Shown here in pieces: positions 8,366 through 17,090 of a stretch of 64,000 bases of DNA. The position numbers and the translations under genes are program-made. The stretch lies in NCBI GenBank assembly GCA_040191315.1, contig JAWJLM010000016.1:1-64000 (forward strand), read 5' to 3'. The notes under the pieces are model-generated. The model saw only the letters and a program-made list of their open reading frames with translations. It searched no databases and was not told the origin of the DNA. Source of the DNA: Bacillaceae bacterium S4-13-56 (GTDB lineage: Bacteria > Bacillota > Bacilli > Bacillales > JAWJLM01). Position 1 is the first letter of the stretch. Each line of letters opens with the position of its first letter.

Positions 8366-8989
8366 ATGGATTTCATCATCGAATGGGTTACTCAGATCAT
8401 AATATTTTTGCTTATTGCTATGGTTGTTGATCTGTTATTACCCTCATCTTCATTTAAAACGTATACCAAGTTAGTGATGGGTCTACTTCTTATTCTTATC
8501 TTCTTAAATCCGGTATTTGAATTATTTAAGCTGGATTCTGAAGCAATTGTCCAAAGAGGACTCCAGAGTTTTCAAGGAGAGGTGAAAGAAGTTTCTTTAG
8601 AAAATTCAATAGAATTAAAGAAAAAAGAAATACAAGCCCAACAAGATGCATATATATTAGACCAGATGGCTGTCCAATTAAAAGAAAAGGTGGAGGAGGA
8701 GATGATGGACGAATATGATATGACCATAAAATCCATTTCCTTTGAGTTTGAGGAGGATCGGGTGGATTACGAAGCCATTTCTAATATAAATGTATACGTC
8801 GTTTCTTCATCAAACTCTGAACAAAATACCATTGAGGAAGTGGAACTAGTAAGAGTTACTTTAAACCATTCAGAAAATCAGCAGGAAGAGCCCCCTGAAC
8901 AGGAGGAAAAAATCCGTTCACTTCTTGCAAAAGCATGGGAAATAGATGAAGAAATGATCAGCTTACAATGTGGGGAGGGGTGTGAATAA
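8366..8989 (+). CDS. spoIIIAF: Stage III sporulation protein SpoIIIAF
   Basis: A 207-residue protein with two N-terminal membrane helices (about 5-25 and 36-52) followed by an acidic domain rich in Glu and Lys, which in this family adopts a ring-building fold. AAGGAGG precedes the ATG. The stop TAA overlaps the first base of the spoIIIAG start. Confidence 0.9.
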   Translation: MDFIIEWVTQIIIFLLIAMVVDLLLPSSSFKTYTKLVMGLLLILIFLNPVFELFKLDSEAIVQRGLQSFQGEVKEVSLENSIELKKKEIQAQQDAYILDQMAVQLKEKVEEEMMDEYDMTIKSISFEFEEDRVDYEAISNINVYVVSSSNSEQNTIEEVELVRVTLNHSENQQEEPPEQEEKIRSLLAKAWEIDEEMISLQCGEGCE

Positions 8990-9627
8990 TGTTTAAATGG
9001 GTCACATCATTATTTTCTGATAAATCCTCTGGCGATTCACCATCATCAAAACAAAGGAAAAAAATGTATGTTGTTCTCCTTAGTGTCCTTGGGATTGCAC
9101 TCTTACTCGGTGGAAACTTATTAAAACCAAGTGAGGAACCAGATTCATCATCTTTTCCTAATGAACAAAACGAGGACGAGGTCTCACTTTTAAAAGATGA
9201 TGAGGATCAAGCGAAAGATAAGGGACTTGTTTCGGAAGTAGAAGAGATGTATGAAAAGGAGTTGACAGAAATTCTAGAGAAAATCCAAGGAGTCTCAAAC
9301 GTTGATGTAATGGTAAATCTGGATGCTACAGACTTAAAGATTTATGAAAAAAATGTAGTAACTGGTAAACAAGAAACGGAAGAGACAGATCAAAATGGGG
9401 GGAAAAGAATGTTGAAGGATACCTCCAATGACGAACAAGTGGTGTTGGTTCGAAAAGGGGATAGAGAAGAACCAATACTCATCCAAACCAAAAAGCCAGA
9501 GGTTCGTGGGGTTTTAATTGTTGCAAACGGCGCGGAACACATGCAAATTAAGCAATGGATAGTTGAAGCAGTCTCACGCGCTCTAGATGTACCAACCCAC
9601 CGAATTTCTGTTAATCCAAAAGAATAA
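8989..9627 (+). CDS. spoIIIAG: Stage III sporulation protein SpoIIIAG
   Basis: The ring-forming channel protein in the intermembrane space. A single membrane helix (about residues 26-45) follows a basic cytoplasmic tail. The extracytoplasmic part contains the GVSNVDVMVNLDATDLKIYEK ring-building motif region at about residue 102 onward. At 212 residues it is near the usual size. The ATG overlaps the spoIIIAF stop by one base, so translation is coupled. The forespore-specific second promoter known in B. subtilis was not identified here. Confidence 0.92.
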   Translation: MFKWVTSLFSDKSSGDSPSSKQRKKMYVVLLSVLGIALLLGGNLLKPSEEPDSSSFPNEQNEDEVSLLKDDEDQAKDKGLVSEVEEMYEKELTEILEKIQGVSNVDVMVNLDATDLKIYEKNVVTGKQETEETDQNGGKRMLKDTSNDEQVVLVRKGDREEPILIQTKKPEVRGVLIVANGAEHMQIKQWIVEAVSRALDVPTHRISVNPKE

Positions 9628-9645
9628 TAAGGGGAGGCAATAATA

Positions 9646-10239
9646 ATGCTATTAAAAAAACAAACTGTTTGGTTATTAACCATGTTAAGTCTTATGATTG
9701 TACTAAGTGTTTATTACATGATGTCACCAAGTGATGGTCAGGTAGCTTTTTTAGATCAAGAAGAAAACAATACAGCTGAAAATGATGTGGCAAATCTAAA
9801 TGAAGAACAAGAAGATTTGACTGAAAATGGGGATGTAACAGAAGCTTCTGGAGATGAAAATTCAGTGATATCTTCTATTACAAGTGATGAACTGTTTACA
9901 GCTATTCGAATGGAACGCGAAGATGATTATAATGCTACAAAAGAAAGATTAGATGACGTAATTGCATCCAGCGATGTATCCTCCGAAGAAAAAAACGAAG
10001 CATTAAATGAGATTGATAATCTAGAAGATCGTAAATCAAAGGAATCATATCTAGAACAAACGATCATGGCACAATACAACTATCCTGATGTACTTGTTCG
10101 TGCTGACGATGATATTGTTCATGTTACAGTAAAAGCAGACGAGCTTTCAGATGAGACTGTTGTTGAGATTATGCAGCTTACTCGCGATGAGTTTGGGGTG
10201 ATGCCAGTGGATGTGAGCTTTAGCCCAAGCGAAAACTAA
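9646..10239 (+). CDS. spoIIIAH: Stage III sporulation protein SpoIIIAH
   Basis: The mother-cell protein whose extracellular domain docks with forespore SpoIIQ. A short N-terminal membrane helix (about 8-25) is followed by an acidic, low-complexity linker rich in Glu, Asn and Asp (about 35-75). The C-terminal ring-building domain includes MAQYNYPDVLVRADDDIVHVT. At 197 residues, slightly shorter than in B. subtilis. It ends the operon and is followed at once by a terminator. Confidence 0.92.
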   Translation: MLLKKQTVWLLTMLSLMIVLSVYYMMSPSDGQVAFLDQEENNTAENDVANLNEEQEDLTENGDVTEASGDENSVISSITSDELFTAIRMEREDDYNATKERLDDVIASSDVSSEEKNEALNEIDNLEDRKSKESYLEQTIMAQYNYPDVLVRADDDIVHVTVKADELSDETVVEIMQLTRDEFGVMPVDVSFSPSEN

Positions 10240-10242
10240 GCT

Positions 10243-10277
10243 AAAAAAGTCTACCCTAAATAGGGTAGACTTTTTTT
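10243..10277 (+). terminator. Terminator of the spoIIIA operon
   Basis: AAAAAAGTCTACCCTA (10243-10258) pairs with TAGGGTAGACTTTTTTT (10261-10277). It directly follows the spoIIIAH stop. Confidence 0.92.
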
Positions 10278-10297
10278 ATACATCCTAACATGCCTGT

Positions 10298-10450
10298 TTT
10301 AAGTGACGCTTTCCGGGACAAAGTGCTAGTAGATTAACTTGAGTGTTGCCGATGTTGCTTGAGTGTTAAATCCATGGTTTGAGTGCCGTTGCTCATACTC
10401 CTAGTGACGAAATAGCGTGATTATGTGACGATTTTTCGAAAGACAGTTGA
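10298..10450 (+). repeat. Phased degenerate tandem array, unit 20-21 nt with an AGTG core
   Basis: AGTG occurs at 10302, 10322, 10342, 10362, 10382 and 10403, with weaker matches at 10424 (TGTGACG) and 10445 (AGTTGA). The steps are 20, 20, 20, 20, 21, 21 and 21 nt. The three central units begin TTGAGTG. The rest of each unit is unlike its neighbours. The reverse complement of the core (GCACTCAAAC) appears at 10541 and 10575, downstream. The region has no coding capacity. Confidence 0.7.
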
Positions 10451-10584
10451 ACTTATGCGCTATCCGAACCTCGGTGAGTGACAAGTGCAACTCGATGGAC
10501 ATGAAGATAGGGTTGGAAGGTGTTATAGGTTTTGGGGGAGGCACTCAAACTAAGGCATTTAGTCATAAAAGCATGCACTCAAAC

Positions 10585-10643
10585 GGCTTCTAAGAAAGCA
10601 AGATATTCTTTCTAGAGTCCCTTTAACGAATGTCCAATTTTCT
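10585..10643 (-). repeat. Dispersed repeat family D, copy D3 (diverged)
   Basis: Read on the minus strand it begins AGAAAATTGG, continues with GTTAAAGG and contains an AGAAAG/CTTTCT hairpin. This order is shared with D1 (28256) and D2 (39888). It is more degraded than D2. Confidence 0.5.
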
Positions 10644-10671
10644 AATGTTGTAGAATAGAACATGTGGATGC

Positions 10672-10701
10672 TTGATGTTTATATGTTATTTAGCGTAAAA
10701 T
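10672..10701 (+). promoter_or_regulatory. Probable sigma-A promoter of accBC
   Basis: TTGATG (10672-10677), 18 nt, TAAAAT (10696-10701). The match is moderate. Its position just before a FapR-like operator and 60 nt before accB makes it plausible. Confidence 0.4.
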
Positions 10702-10715
10702 GTTAAGAGAAGTTA

Positions 10716-10732
10716 TTAGTACCTGTTAATAA
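10716..10732 (+). promoter_or_regulatory. FapR-like operator upstream of accB
   Basis: TTAGTACCTGTTAATAA carries the TTAGTACCT half that is the hallmark of FapR sites in Bacillus fatty-acid genes, and the wider ATTAGT-13 nt-ACTAAT symmetry (10715-10738) is palindromic. It would cover about +8 to +25 of the transcript from the proposed promoter, a normal place for repression relieved by malonyl-CoA. As far as I recall, accBC is not a FapR target in B. subtilis. Confidence 0.5.
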
Positions 10733-10762
10733 AACTAATGAATGACAAAGGGGTGCCTTGTT

Positions 10763-11251
10763 GTGTTAAAAATTCAAGAAATTCGAGAAATCATTAAACT
10801 AATTGATGAATCAACTATTCATGAATTTACTTATGAAGCTAACGGTGAAAAGGTCAAATTAAAAAAGGAGAAGATGGAAACGACTCAAGTAGTCACTCAA
10901 GCTCCTGCACAAATTGCGGAAAAACATCAGCCTCAATTTCAAGAAACTGTAAAGCCTGAACAGGAAACACAAAAGGTTGAGGAACCAAAGAAAGAGGAAA
11001 TCAAAAACTATAATCACGAAATTGTTTCTCCAATGGTTGGTACTTTTTACAGTGCTCCAAATCCAGAGAGTGAAGATTATGTTCAAGTGGGTTCCAAAGT
11101 TTCTAAAGATACAGTTGTATGCATTGTAGAAGCTATGAAATTATTCAATGAAATCGAGGCAGAAGTAAATGGGGAGATCGTTGAAGTTTTAGCGGGAACT
11201 GGGGAGCTCATAGAATACGGTCAACCGTTATTCAGAGTGAAAACTCAATAA
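10763..11251 (+). CDS. accB: Biotin carboxyl carrier protein of acetyl-CoA carboxylase
   Basis: Carries the biotin that is carboxylated by AccC and then passes CO2 to acetyl-CoA to make malonyl-CoA. An N-terminal domain is followed by a flexible Gln/Glu/Pro-rich linker (about 35-80) and the biotinyl domain with EAMKL, where Lys126 is the biotinylation site. GTG at 10763 is preferred over ATG at 10742 because AAAGGGGTG sits between them at the right distance and homologues begin at LKIQEI. The distance to accC is under 20 nt, so the two form one operon. Confidence 0.93.
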   Translation: MLKIQEIREIIKLIDESTIHEFTYEANGEKVKLKKEKMETTQVVTQAPAQIAEKHQPQFQETVKPEQETQKVEEPKKEEIKNYNHEIVSPMVGTFYSAPNPESEDYVQVGSKVSKDTVVCIVEAMKLFNEIEAEVNGEIVEVLAGTGELIEYGQPLFRVKTQ

Positions 11252-11265
11252 GGAGATTGATGAAG

Positions 11266-12627
11266 TTGATTAAAAAGGTGTTAATTGCAAACAGAGGAGA
11301 AATTGCTGTCCGTATAATTAGAGCCTGTAAAGAACTAGGGATTGCAACAGTAGCCGTTTATTCAGAAGCTGATCGTGATAGTTTACATGTTCAGCTTGCA
11401 GATGAGGCCTATTGCATTGGTCCAAAGTCTAGTAAGGAAAGCTATTTAAATAAGACAAATATTATGAGCGTTGCTACTTTAACAGAAGTGGATGCTATAC
11501 ATCCAGGTTATGGATTTCTAGCAGAAAATGCAGACTTCGCAGAAATTTGCCAAGCCTGTGGGGTTAAGTTTATTGGACCATCTCCACATGCGATTCAGAA
11601 AATGGGAACAAAGGATGTAGCTCGTGAAACAATGAAGCAGGCTGGTGTTCCCATTGTTCCAGGATCAGATGGTATCATAAAGAATGAAGAAGAAGGAAAA
11701 AAGATTGCTGAATCCATTGGGTATCCCGTTATTATAAAAGCCACAGCTGGTGGCGGAGGTAAAGGGATCAGAGTAGCTCTCAACGAAGAAGAATTAATCA
11801 AAGGAATTCGTGTCACACAGAAAGAGGCTGAGACTGCTTTTGGTGATCCTGGAGTTTACTTAGAAAAGTTCATTGAGGATTTTAGACATGTAGAAATTCA
11901 AGTTCTGGCAGATGAACATGGAAATGTCATACATTTAGGGGAAAGAGACTGTACAGTGCAGCGAAGACTCCAAAAACTGATAGAAGAAACTCCTTCTCCA
12001 GCTCTATCTGAGGAAATTCGTCAACAAATGGGGCGAGCAGCTGTAAAAGCTGCTGAAGCAGTTCAGTACACGGGAGCCGGTACCATCGAATTTATTTTTG
12101 ATCATAATGAAAATAAATTTTATTTTATGGAAATGAATACACGAATCCAAGTAGAGCACCCTGTTACAGAAATGGTAACAGGGGTAGATTTAATAAAAGA
12201 ACAAATTAAAATTGCAAATGGGGAGACTTTATCTTATCGCCAGGAAGAAGTTCAATTTAAGGGCTGGGCTATTGAATGTCGAATCAATGCTGAGGATCCA
12301 TTTAAAAACTTTATGCCTTCTGCTGGAGAAATAACCTTTTACTTATCTCCTGGAGGATATGGAGTAAGAGTCGATTCGGCTGCTTATCCAGGGTGGGTAA
12401 TCCCACCATATTATGACTCTATGATTGCAAAACTAATAACTTACGGAAATACAAGAGAAGAAGCAATCCAAAAAATGAAACGCGCTTTAGATGAGTTCAT
12501 TATAGAAGGTGTTAAAACAACCATTCCATTCCATCAAAGGGTTATGAATCATTCTGTTTTTGTTAATGGAGAATTTAATACGAAGTTTCTTGAAAAGTAC
12601 ACTATAATGAATAGTGAAAGTGAATAA
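11266..12627 (+). CDS. accC: Biotin carboxylase subunit of acetyl-CoA carboxylase
   Basis: ATP-dependent carboxylation of AccB-biotin. It has the biotin carboxylase N-domain ([14 protein letters not shown] at about 6-19), the ATP-grasp glycine loop [12 protein letters not shown] and the catalytic [17 protein letters not shown] at 11266 gives the N-terminus [13 protein letters not shown] found in homologues and lies 10 nt after AAGGAG; the in-frame ATG at 11260 is the alternative. At about 453 residues it has normal length. Since the carboxylase at 46342 has no biotin carboxylase of its own nearby, AccC/AccB could also serve it; that is inference. Confidence 0.94.
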   Translation: MIKKVLIANRGEIAVRIIRACKELGIATVAVYSEADRDSLHVQLADEAYCIGPKSSKESYLNKTNIMSVATLTEVDAIHPGYGFLAENADFAEICQACGVKFIGPSPHAIQKMGTKDVARETMKQAGVPIVPGSDGIIKNEEEGKKIAESIGYPVIIKATAGGGGKGIRVALNEEELIKGIRVTQKEAETAFGDPGVYLEKFIEDFRHVEIQVLADEHGNVIHLGERDCTVQRRLQKLIEETPSPALSEEIRQQMGRAAVKAAEAVQYTGAGTIEFIFDHNENKFYFMEMNTRIQVEHPVTEMVTGVDLIKEQIKIANGETLSYRQEEVQFKGWAIECRINAEDPFKNFMPSAGEITFYLSPGGYGVRVDSAAYPGWVIPPYYDSMIAKLITYGNTREEAIQKMKRALDEFIIEGVKTTIPFHQRVMNHSVFVNGEFNTKFLEKYTIMNSESE

Positions 12628-12642
12628 AGAGGAGTGACAGGT

Positions 12643-13038
12643 ATGAGCGAGAATTTTCCACTTAATGTTAGTGAAGATACGTCATTAGGTAATGTAGAAA
12701 TCGCTCCTGAGGTCATTGAAGTTATCGCGGGGATCGCGGCTTCTGATGTTCCTGGGGTTTCACAAATGAGAGGGAATTTTGCTGCAGGAGTTCGTGAGCG
12801 TTTAGGTAAAAAGAGTCATGGAAAAGGCGTTAAGGTTGAATTGGAGGACGATGGAATTAGTATTGATGTATTTGTACAGTTAGAGTACGATAGCTCAATT
12901 CCAGTAGTTGCACAGAAAATTCAAGAAAATATACGTCAAACATTAAAAAATATGACTGCCTTAGAAATTAAAGAAGTGAATGTTCATGTGGTTAGTATTC
13001 AATTTGATTCAAAAGTGGAAGAAGAGACAGAAGAATAA
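12643..13038 (+). CDS. yqhY: Asp23/Gls24 family protein YqhY
   Basis: A 131-residue alkaline-shock-like protein. The family motifs GNVEIAPEVIEVIAGIAA (start) and VNVHVVSIQF (end) are present. In B. subtilis yqhY is cotranscribed with accBC and its loss provokes suppressor mutations in acetyl-CoA carboxylase genes, so it probably tunes that enzyme. ATG at 12643 follows AGAGGAGTG; the GTG at 12634 lies within the ribosome site. It is the last gene before a terminator. Confidence 0.88.
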   Translation: MSENFPLNVSEDTSLGNVEIAPEVIEVIAGIAASDVPGVSQMRGNFAAGVRERLGKKSHGKGVKVELEDDGISIDVFVQLEYDSSIPVVAQKIQENIRQTLKNMTALEIKEVNVHVVSIQFDSKVEEETEE

Positions 13039-13048
13039 GATTGTCATG

Positions 13049-13083
13049 GCCATAAGAAGGGGAGCCTTTTTATGGCTTTTTTT
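13049..13083 (+). terminator. Terminator of accB-accC-yqhY
   Basis: GCCATAAGAAGG (from 13050) pairs with CCTTTTTATGGC (13065-13076), with one mismatch, and a T-run follows at 13077-13083. A family A repeat starts directly after it. Confidence 0.85.
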
Positions 13084-13084
13084 G

Positions 13085-13180
13085 TAAGATAAATATAAAA
13101 TTTGTATAGCTCCAGTGAAAAAGCTTCCTCGAGTAATCTTTGAAGTTTTTGCCTCGATCCAGCACAATAAGGAAAGCTAA
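13085..13180 (+). repeat. Dispersed repeat family A, copy A1 (degraded, short cassette)
   Basis: Begins TAAGATAAATATAAAATTTG, then TAGCTCCAG and the AAAAAGCTTC...GAAGTTTTT hairpin of the short cassette, and fades after GGAAAGCTAAG. It lacks the GCGCTTGCGCTTTTCTT end. It starts right after the yqhY terminator. Confidence 0.7.
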
Positions 13181-13251
13181 GTCTTCTTGATTCGATATCT
13201 TTTTGAGAATCCCAATGCCCCAAGGGCGCTATGGAATTTGCCTTTCATTCG

Positions 13252-13260
13252 TGTTATGAT
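13252..13260 (+). promoter_or_regulatory. Extended -10 promoter of nusB (weak call)
   Basis: TGTTATGAT is an extended -10 box 34 nt before the nusB start. The expected -35 place (TGGAAT, 13232-13237) matches poorly. A promoter here is expected because a terminator and repeat A1 cut the gene off from accBC. Confidence 0.4.
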
Positions 13261-13293
13261 TCCTAGAGGATATCAAGCAAAGGAGATATGAGA

Positions 13294-13674
13294 GTGAATC
13301 GTAGAGAAGCTAGAGAAAAAGCATTTCAAATTTTATTTCAAATAGATATGAATGATATTGATGTAAATGAAGCAATTGACCATGTGCTTGAGGGAGAAAT
13401 GGTAGATGCTTATCTCCATCAGGTTGTTTTTGGAGTAAAAGAAAAAAAGGAAGAGATTGATCAATTGATCGAGCAGTTTTTAGAACATTGGAGAATGAAA
13501 CGCATAGCAGCTGTAGAAAGGACTTTGCTACGTATGGCTGTGTATGAGATCAGATATGTAGATGATGTTCCTGATAAAGTAGCATTAAACGAGGCTCTTG
13601 AATTAGCAAAGCTTTATGGGGATGATAAATCGAGCAGTTTTATCCATGGTGTTTTATCAAAAATGTTGAAATAA
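13294..13674 (+). CDS. nusB: Transcription antitermination factor NusB
   Basis: Binds boxA RNA with NusE (ribosomal protein S10) in rRNA antitermination complexes. It is an all-helical protein of 126 residues with the family stretches RREAREKAFQILFQID near the start and RIAAVERTLLRMAVYEIRY at about 68-86. GTG at 13294 gives 8 nt spacing to AGGAG; the ATG at 13288 would leave only 2 nt. First gene of the nusB-folD-xseAB-ispA group. Confidence 0.93.
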   Translation: MNRREAREKAFQILFQIDMNDIDVNEAIDHVLEGEMVDAYLHQVVFGVKEKKEEIDQLIEQFLEHWRMKRIAAVERTLLRMAVYEIRYVDDVPDKVALNEALELAKLYGDDKSSSFIHGVLSKMLK

Positions 13675-13696
13675 ATTTTAGAAGGGGAGAGGTAAA

Positions 13697-14563
13697 ATGG
13701 CAGCTACTGTAATTTGGGGGAATGAATTGGCTTCAAAATTTCGAGAAGAAATGAAACTTGAGTTGGAAGGCTTGAAAAAAGAAGGAATTGAACCAGGATT
13801 AACAGTTGTTATTGTTGGGGAGGACCCTGCCTCCAAATCATATGTGAAAGCTAAAAGTAAAGCCTGTGAACAAATAGGAATCCGTTCAAAAGTGATAGAA
13901 CTTCCAGCGGATACGACAGAACAGGAGGTAGTTACAGTAGTCCAATCCTTAAATAAGGATGAAACTGTTCATGGAATACTGGTTCAGCTTCCTTTACCAA
14001 AACAAATTCGAGAAGAAGTTATTATTGAGACCATTTCTCCTGAGAAGGATGTAGATGGATTCCATCCAACGACCATCGGAAAAATGCTGACAGGGCAAGA
14101 TACATTTTTCCCTTGTACACCATTCGGAATTGTAAAAATGGTTCAATCCCAAAACATTCCGATAGAAGGGAAACATGTAGTTGTCGTTGGGAGAAGTAAT
14201 ATTGTTGGTAAACCTGTAGGTCAGTTGTTTTTGAATGAAAATGCAACCGTGACTTATTGCCATTCTAGGACAAAAAATCTGAAAGAGATTACAAGACAAG
14301 CAGATATTTTGATTGTAGCTGTTGGCCGAATTCACATGATTACGGCAGAGTACGTAAAAGAAGGTGCCGTGGTTATCGATGTTGGAGTGAATAGAAAAGA
14401 CGATGGAAAACTAACAGGGGATGTTGACTTTGCCTCTGTTGAACCAGTTGCCTCTTATATTACACCTGTCCCAAAAGGTGTAGGCCCTATGACTATAACG
14501 ATGCTTCTACATAATACGATAAAAGCTGCTAGATTGTTGGAGCAAAAAGAAAGGATCTCTTAG
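13697..14563 (+). CDS. folD: Bifunctional methylenetetrahydrofolate dehydrogenase/cyclohydrolase
   Basis: Interconverts 5,10-methylene-, methenyl- and 10-formyl-tetrahydrofolate with NADP. The signatures GEDPASKSYVKAKSKA (catalytic Lys region, about 40-55), GRSNIVGKPVGQL (cofactor loop) and PKGVGPMTITML (C-terminal signature) are all intact. At 288 residues it is standard. AGAAGGGGAGAGG precedes the ATG. The gene ends 2 nt before xseA. Confidence 0.95.
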   Translation: MAATVIWGNELASKFREEMKLELEGLKKEGIEPGLTVVIVGEDPASKSYVKAKSKACEQIGIRSKVIELPADTTEQEVVTVVQSLNKDETVHGILVQLPLPKQIREEVIIETISPEKDVDGFHPTTIGKMLTGQDTFFPCTPFGIVKMVQSQNIPIEGKHVVVVGRSNIVGKPVGQLFLNENATVTYCHSRTKNLKEITRQADILIVAVGRIHMITAEYVKEGAVVIDVGVNRKDDGKLTGDVDFASVEPVASYITPVPKGVGPMTITMLLHNTIKAARLLEQKERIS

Positions 14564-14565
14564 AA

Positions 14566-15918
14566 GTGAACGAAAGATATTTAACAGTTGGGGCCTTAAC
14601 AAAGTATATGAAGAGAAAGCTCGAAACTGACTCCCATCTTCAAAATGTATGGCTGAAGGGAGAAATCTCAAATTTCAAACGACATAGTCGCGGTCACCTT
14701 TACATGACCATCAAAGATGACGAGGCTAGGATCCAAGCTGTTATGTTTCAGGCTAATACTAGGTCATTACGGTTTGAACCAGAAAATGGAATGCAAGTAT
14801 TACTTAGAGGAGACATCGGATTATATGAGCCGCATGGGCTCTATCAATTGTATATTCAAAGAATGGAACCTGATGGTATGGGTTCCCTCTTTGTGGCTTT
14901 TGAGCAATTGAAAAAGAATCTTCAACAAGAGGGGCTTTTTGATCCGAGTTTCAAGAAAAAAATCCCTATAATTCCTCAACATATAGGGATTATTACATCT
15001 CCGACTGGAGCCGCCATCCGAGATATATTGACAACAATAAAAAGAAGATTTCCTCTAGTGAAAATTACGGTTTTACCTGTGTCAGTACAAGGCGAGCTTG
15101 CTCCTCGAAGCATTACACGAGCATTGGGCTGGGCGAATCAGAAAAATATATTCGATTTATTAATCCTTGGCAGGGGCGGAGGGTCTATCGAAGAACTTTG
15201 GGCGTTTAATGATGAATCGGTTGCTCGCGCTGTTTTTGAATCAAAAATTCCAGTCATCTCCGCAGTAGGACATGAAACAGATACAACTATTACTGATTTT
15301 GTAGCTGATTTGAGAGCACCAACACCAACAGCAGCAGCAGAATTAGCTGTACCATCCCGCAAGGAATTGCTAGAAAAACTTCATTCAATTACTCAGCAAT
15401 TAAATAAGTTTTTAAATTATACGGTCGATGGGCACAGGAAAAAACTGGATTCTTTAAATCAATCCTACGCCTTCCGTTATCCTCAACAACTAATAGTTCA
15501 AAAGGAACAGGAATTAGACAGACTTCAAGATGTACTCGATAAAAATATACGCCGACTTTATGATACAAAAAAGGAAGAAGTCTTTCAGTTGACTCACAGA
15601 CTTCACCAAAATCATCCTAGAAAGCAAATACAATGGATGGAATCACAACTCACTCAATTAAATAAAGATTTGCAAAGAACAATGGAAAGAAGGCTAGAGC
15701 AAAAGCAAGAATTATTTCATCGGAAGATCAATCAACTGTCTTTATTAAACCCGCTATCTATAATGCAAAGAGGATATAGTATTACGAAGAAGAATGAGGA
15801 AATTATAAAATCTATCCGACAGGTTCAACCGGGAGATCCTATTAAAGTTCAGCTATCAGATGGATTATTAGATTGTCAGGTGTGGGGAATGGTTGATAAA
15901 GGAGAGGAAGAATCTTGA
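14566..15918 (+). CDS. xseA: Exodeoxyribonuclease VII large subunit
   Basis: Degrades single-stranded DNA from both ends together with XseB. It has an N-terminal OB fold (about 1-100), a catalytic domain with [29 protein letters not shown] and [14 protein letters not shown], and a long coiled-coil C-terminus rich in Gln, Glu and Arg. At 450 residues it is typical. It starts with GTG, 2 nt after folD. Its TGA overlaps the xseB start by 4 nt. Confidence 0.94.
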   Translation: MNERYLTVGALTKYMKRKLETDSHLQNVWLKGEISNFKRHSRGHLYMTIKDDEARIQAVMFQANTRSLRFEPENGMQVLLRGDIGLYEPHGLYQLYIQRMEPDGMGSLFVAFEQLKKNLQQEGLFDPSFKKKIPIIPQHIGIITSPTGAAIRDILTTIKRRFPLVKITVLPVSVQGELAPRSITRALGWANQKNIFDLLILGRGGGSIEELWAFNDESVARAVFESKIPVISAVGHETDTTITDFVADLRAPTPTAAAELAVPSRKELLEKLHSITQQLNKFLNYTVDGHRKKLDSLNQSYAFRYPQQLIVQKEQELDRLQDVLDKNIRRLYDTKKEEVFQLTHRLHQNHPRKQIQWMESQLTQLNKDLQRTMERRLEQKQELFHRKINQLSLLNPLSIMQRGYSITKKNEEIIKSIRQVQPGDPIKVQLSDGLLDCQVWGMVDKGEEES

Positions 15919-16157
15919 CAAAAGAAGAAACAAATAATGAGATGAATTTTGAAGAAGCAATGGAGGCTCTTCAAAAGATAGTAGAGAGACTAGAAGAAGG
16001 AGACGTCCCTTTAGAAAAAGCCATTGAATACTATCAAGAAGGAATGAAGTTATCCAAATTTTGTAGTGATAAACTTCTTCATGTAGAAAAGCAAATGGAA
16101 CAAATTGTTAATCAAAAAGGTGAGTTTGAACCGTTTACCATTCAGGAGGAAAAGTAG
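15915..16157 (+). CDS. xseB: Exodeoxyribonuclease VII small subunit
   Basis: An 80-residue helical-hairpin partner of XseA. The signature [19 protein letters not shown] is followed by [23 protein letters not shown] start overlapping the xseA stop, preceded by AAAGGAGAGG. It shares one base with the ispA start, so xseA-xseB-ispA are tightly coupled. Confidence 0.93.
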   Translation: MTKEETNNEMNFEEAMEALQKIVERLEEGDVPLEKAIEYYQEGMKLSKFCSDKLLHVEKQMEQIVNQKGEFEPFTIQEEK

Positions 16158-17041
16158 TGGATGTAAGTATTGAACAATATGTGCAGAAAAAGCAAGTTCT
16201 TATTAACCAGGAACTGCATCAAATATTGAAGAACAAAGAAATCCCTGAGCGTTTAAAGACTTCTATGGAATATTCTCTACAGGCAGGCGGGAAAAGACTT
16301 CGACCGATTCTATTACTTGGTGCTATAGATGATTTTGGGGGAGAGCTAGAAAAAGGAATTCCAATTGCTCTTGCTATTGAGATGCTTCATACTTATTCAC
16401 TAATACATGATGATCTGCCAGCTATGGATGACGATGATTTGCGAAGAGGCGTGCCTACAAATCACCGACAATTTGGTGAAGCCACTGCAATTTTAACTGG
16501 GGATGCATTACTCACTTATAGCTTTGAACTTATTTCAACCAACCAGCAATTATCTGACCATGAAAAAATATATTTAATTAGAGAATTTTCAAAAGCAGCT
16601 GGACCAGAGGGTATGGTTGCTGGCCAAATGCTGGATATTATGGCTGAAGGAATTGAAATTTCTTTAGATGATTTGGAAAACATTCATCAGTTAAAAACAG
16701 GGCAATTGCTTTGTTTCTCCATTATTGCAGGGGCCTATTTATCTGGAGTAAGGGGAACAGTCCTACAAAATGTTAAAAACTTCGCCACCTGTTTAGGTCT
16801 TATCTTTCAAGTCCAGGATGATATATTAGATGTCATAGGTGATCAGAAGTTAACTGGAAAGGCTATAGGAAGTGACGAGGAAAGAGATAAAAGCACGTAT
16901 CCTAAATTACTAGGAATTGATGGGGCAATAAGGCAAAAATCATTATATGTTACAAAAGCAGTGAATATTTTGGATGAACTATCAATAAAAGGAAAAAAGT
17001 TAGAACAGTTGCTATACTACGTATCTGAAAGAGAAGCCTAA
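16157..17041 (+). CDS. ispA: Polyprenyl (farnesyl/geranyl) diphosphate synthase
   Basis: Condenses isopentenyl and dimethylallyl diphosphate to C10-C15 prenyl diphosphates for quinone and undecaprenyl synthesis. The first aspartate-rich motif DDLPAMDDDD is at 85-94, the second (QVQDDILD) near 213-220, and GGKRLRP at 44-50 binds diphosphate. GTG start 8 nt after AGGAGG. At 294 residues it is normal. It is followed by the OLE RNA promoter. Confidence 0.93.
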   Translation: MDVSIEQYVQKKQVLINQELHQILKNKEIPERLKTSMEYSLQAGGKRLRPILLLGAIDDFGGELEKGIPIALAIEMLHTYSLIHDDLPAMDDDDLRRGVPTNHRQFGEATAILTGDALLTYSFELISTNQQLSDHEKIYLIREFSKAAGPEGMVAGQMLDIMAEGIEISLDDLENIHQLKTGQLLCFSIIAGAYLSGVRGTVLQNVKNFATCLGLIFQVQDDILDVIGDQKLTGKAIGSDEERDKSTYPKLLGIDGAIRQKSLYVTKAVNILDELSIKGKKLEQLLYYVSEREA

Positions 17042-17053
17042 GACTTAGGTTCA

Positions 17054-17082
17054 TTGAAGATCAAAGTTTTTTATGGTATAAT
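17054..17082 (+). promoter_or_regulatory. Sigma-A promoter of the OLE RNA
   Basis: TTGAAG (17054-17059), 17 nt, TATAAT (17077-17082) with an extended TGG before the -10. It predicts a start near 17090, just before the closing helix of the RNA. It is among the best promoters in the window and suggests strong transcription of OLE-oapA independent of the upstream genes. Confidence 0.85.
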
Positions 17083-17090
17083 TCTATTAC

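Noticed and set aside
10298-10450. CRISPR array
   Set aside because: The unit is only 20-21 nt with a 4-7 nt conserved core, without repeat-spacer alternation, leader or cas genes.
13994-14335. 113-codon ORF antisense to folD
   Set aside because: It is a shadow of folD, which has all family motifs; there is no ribosome site.
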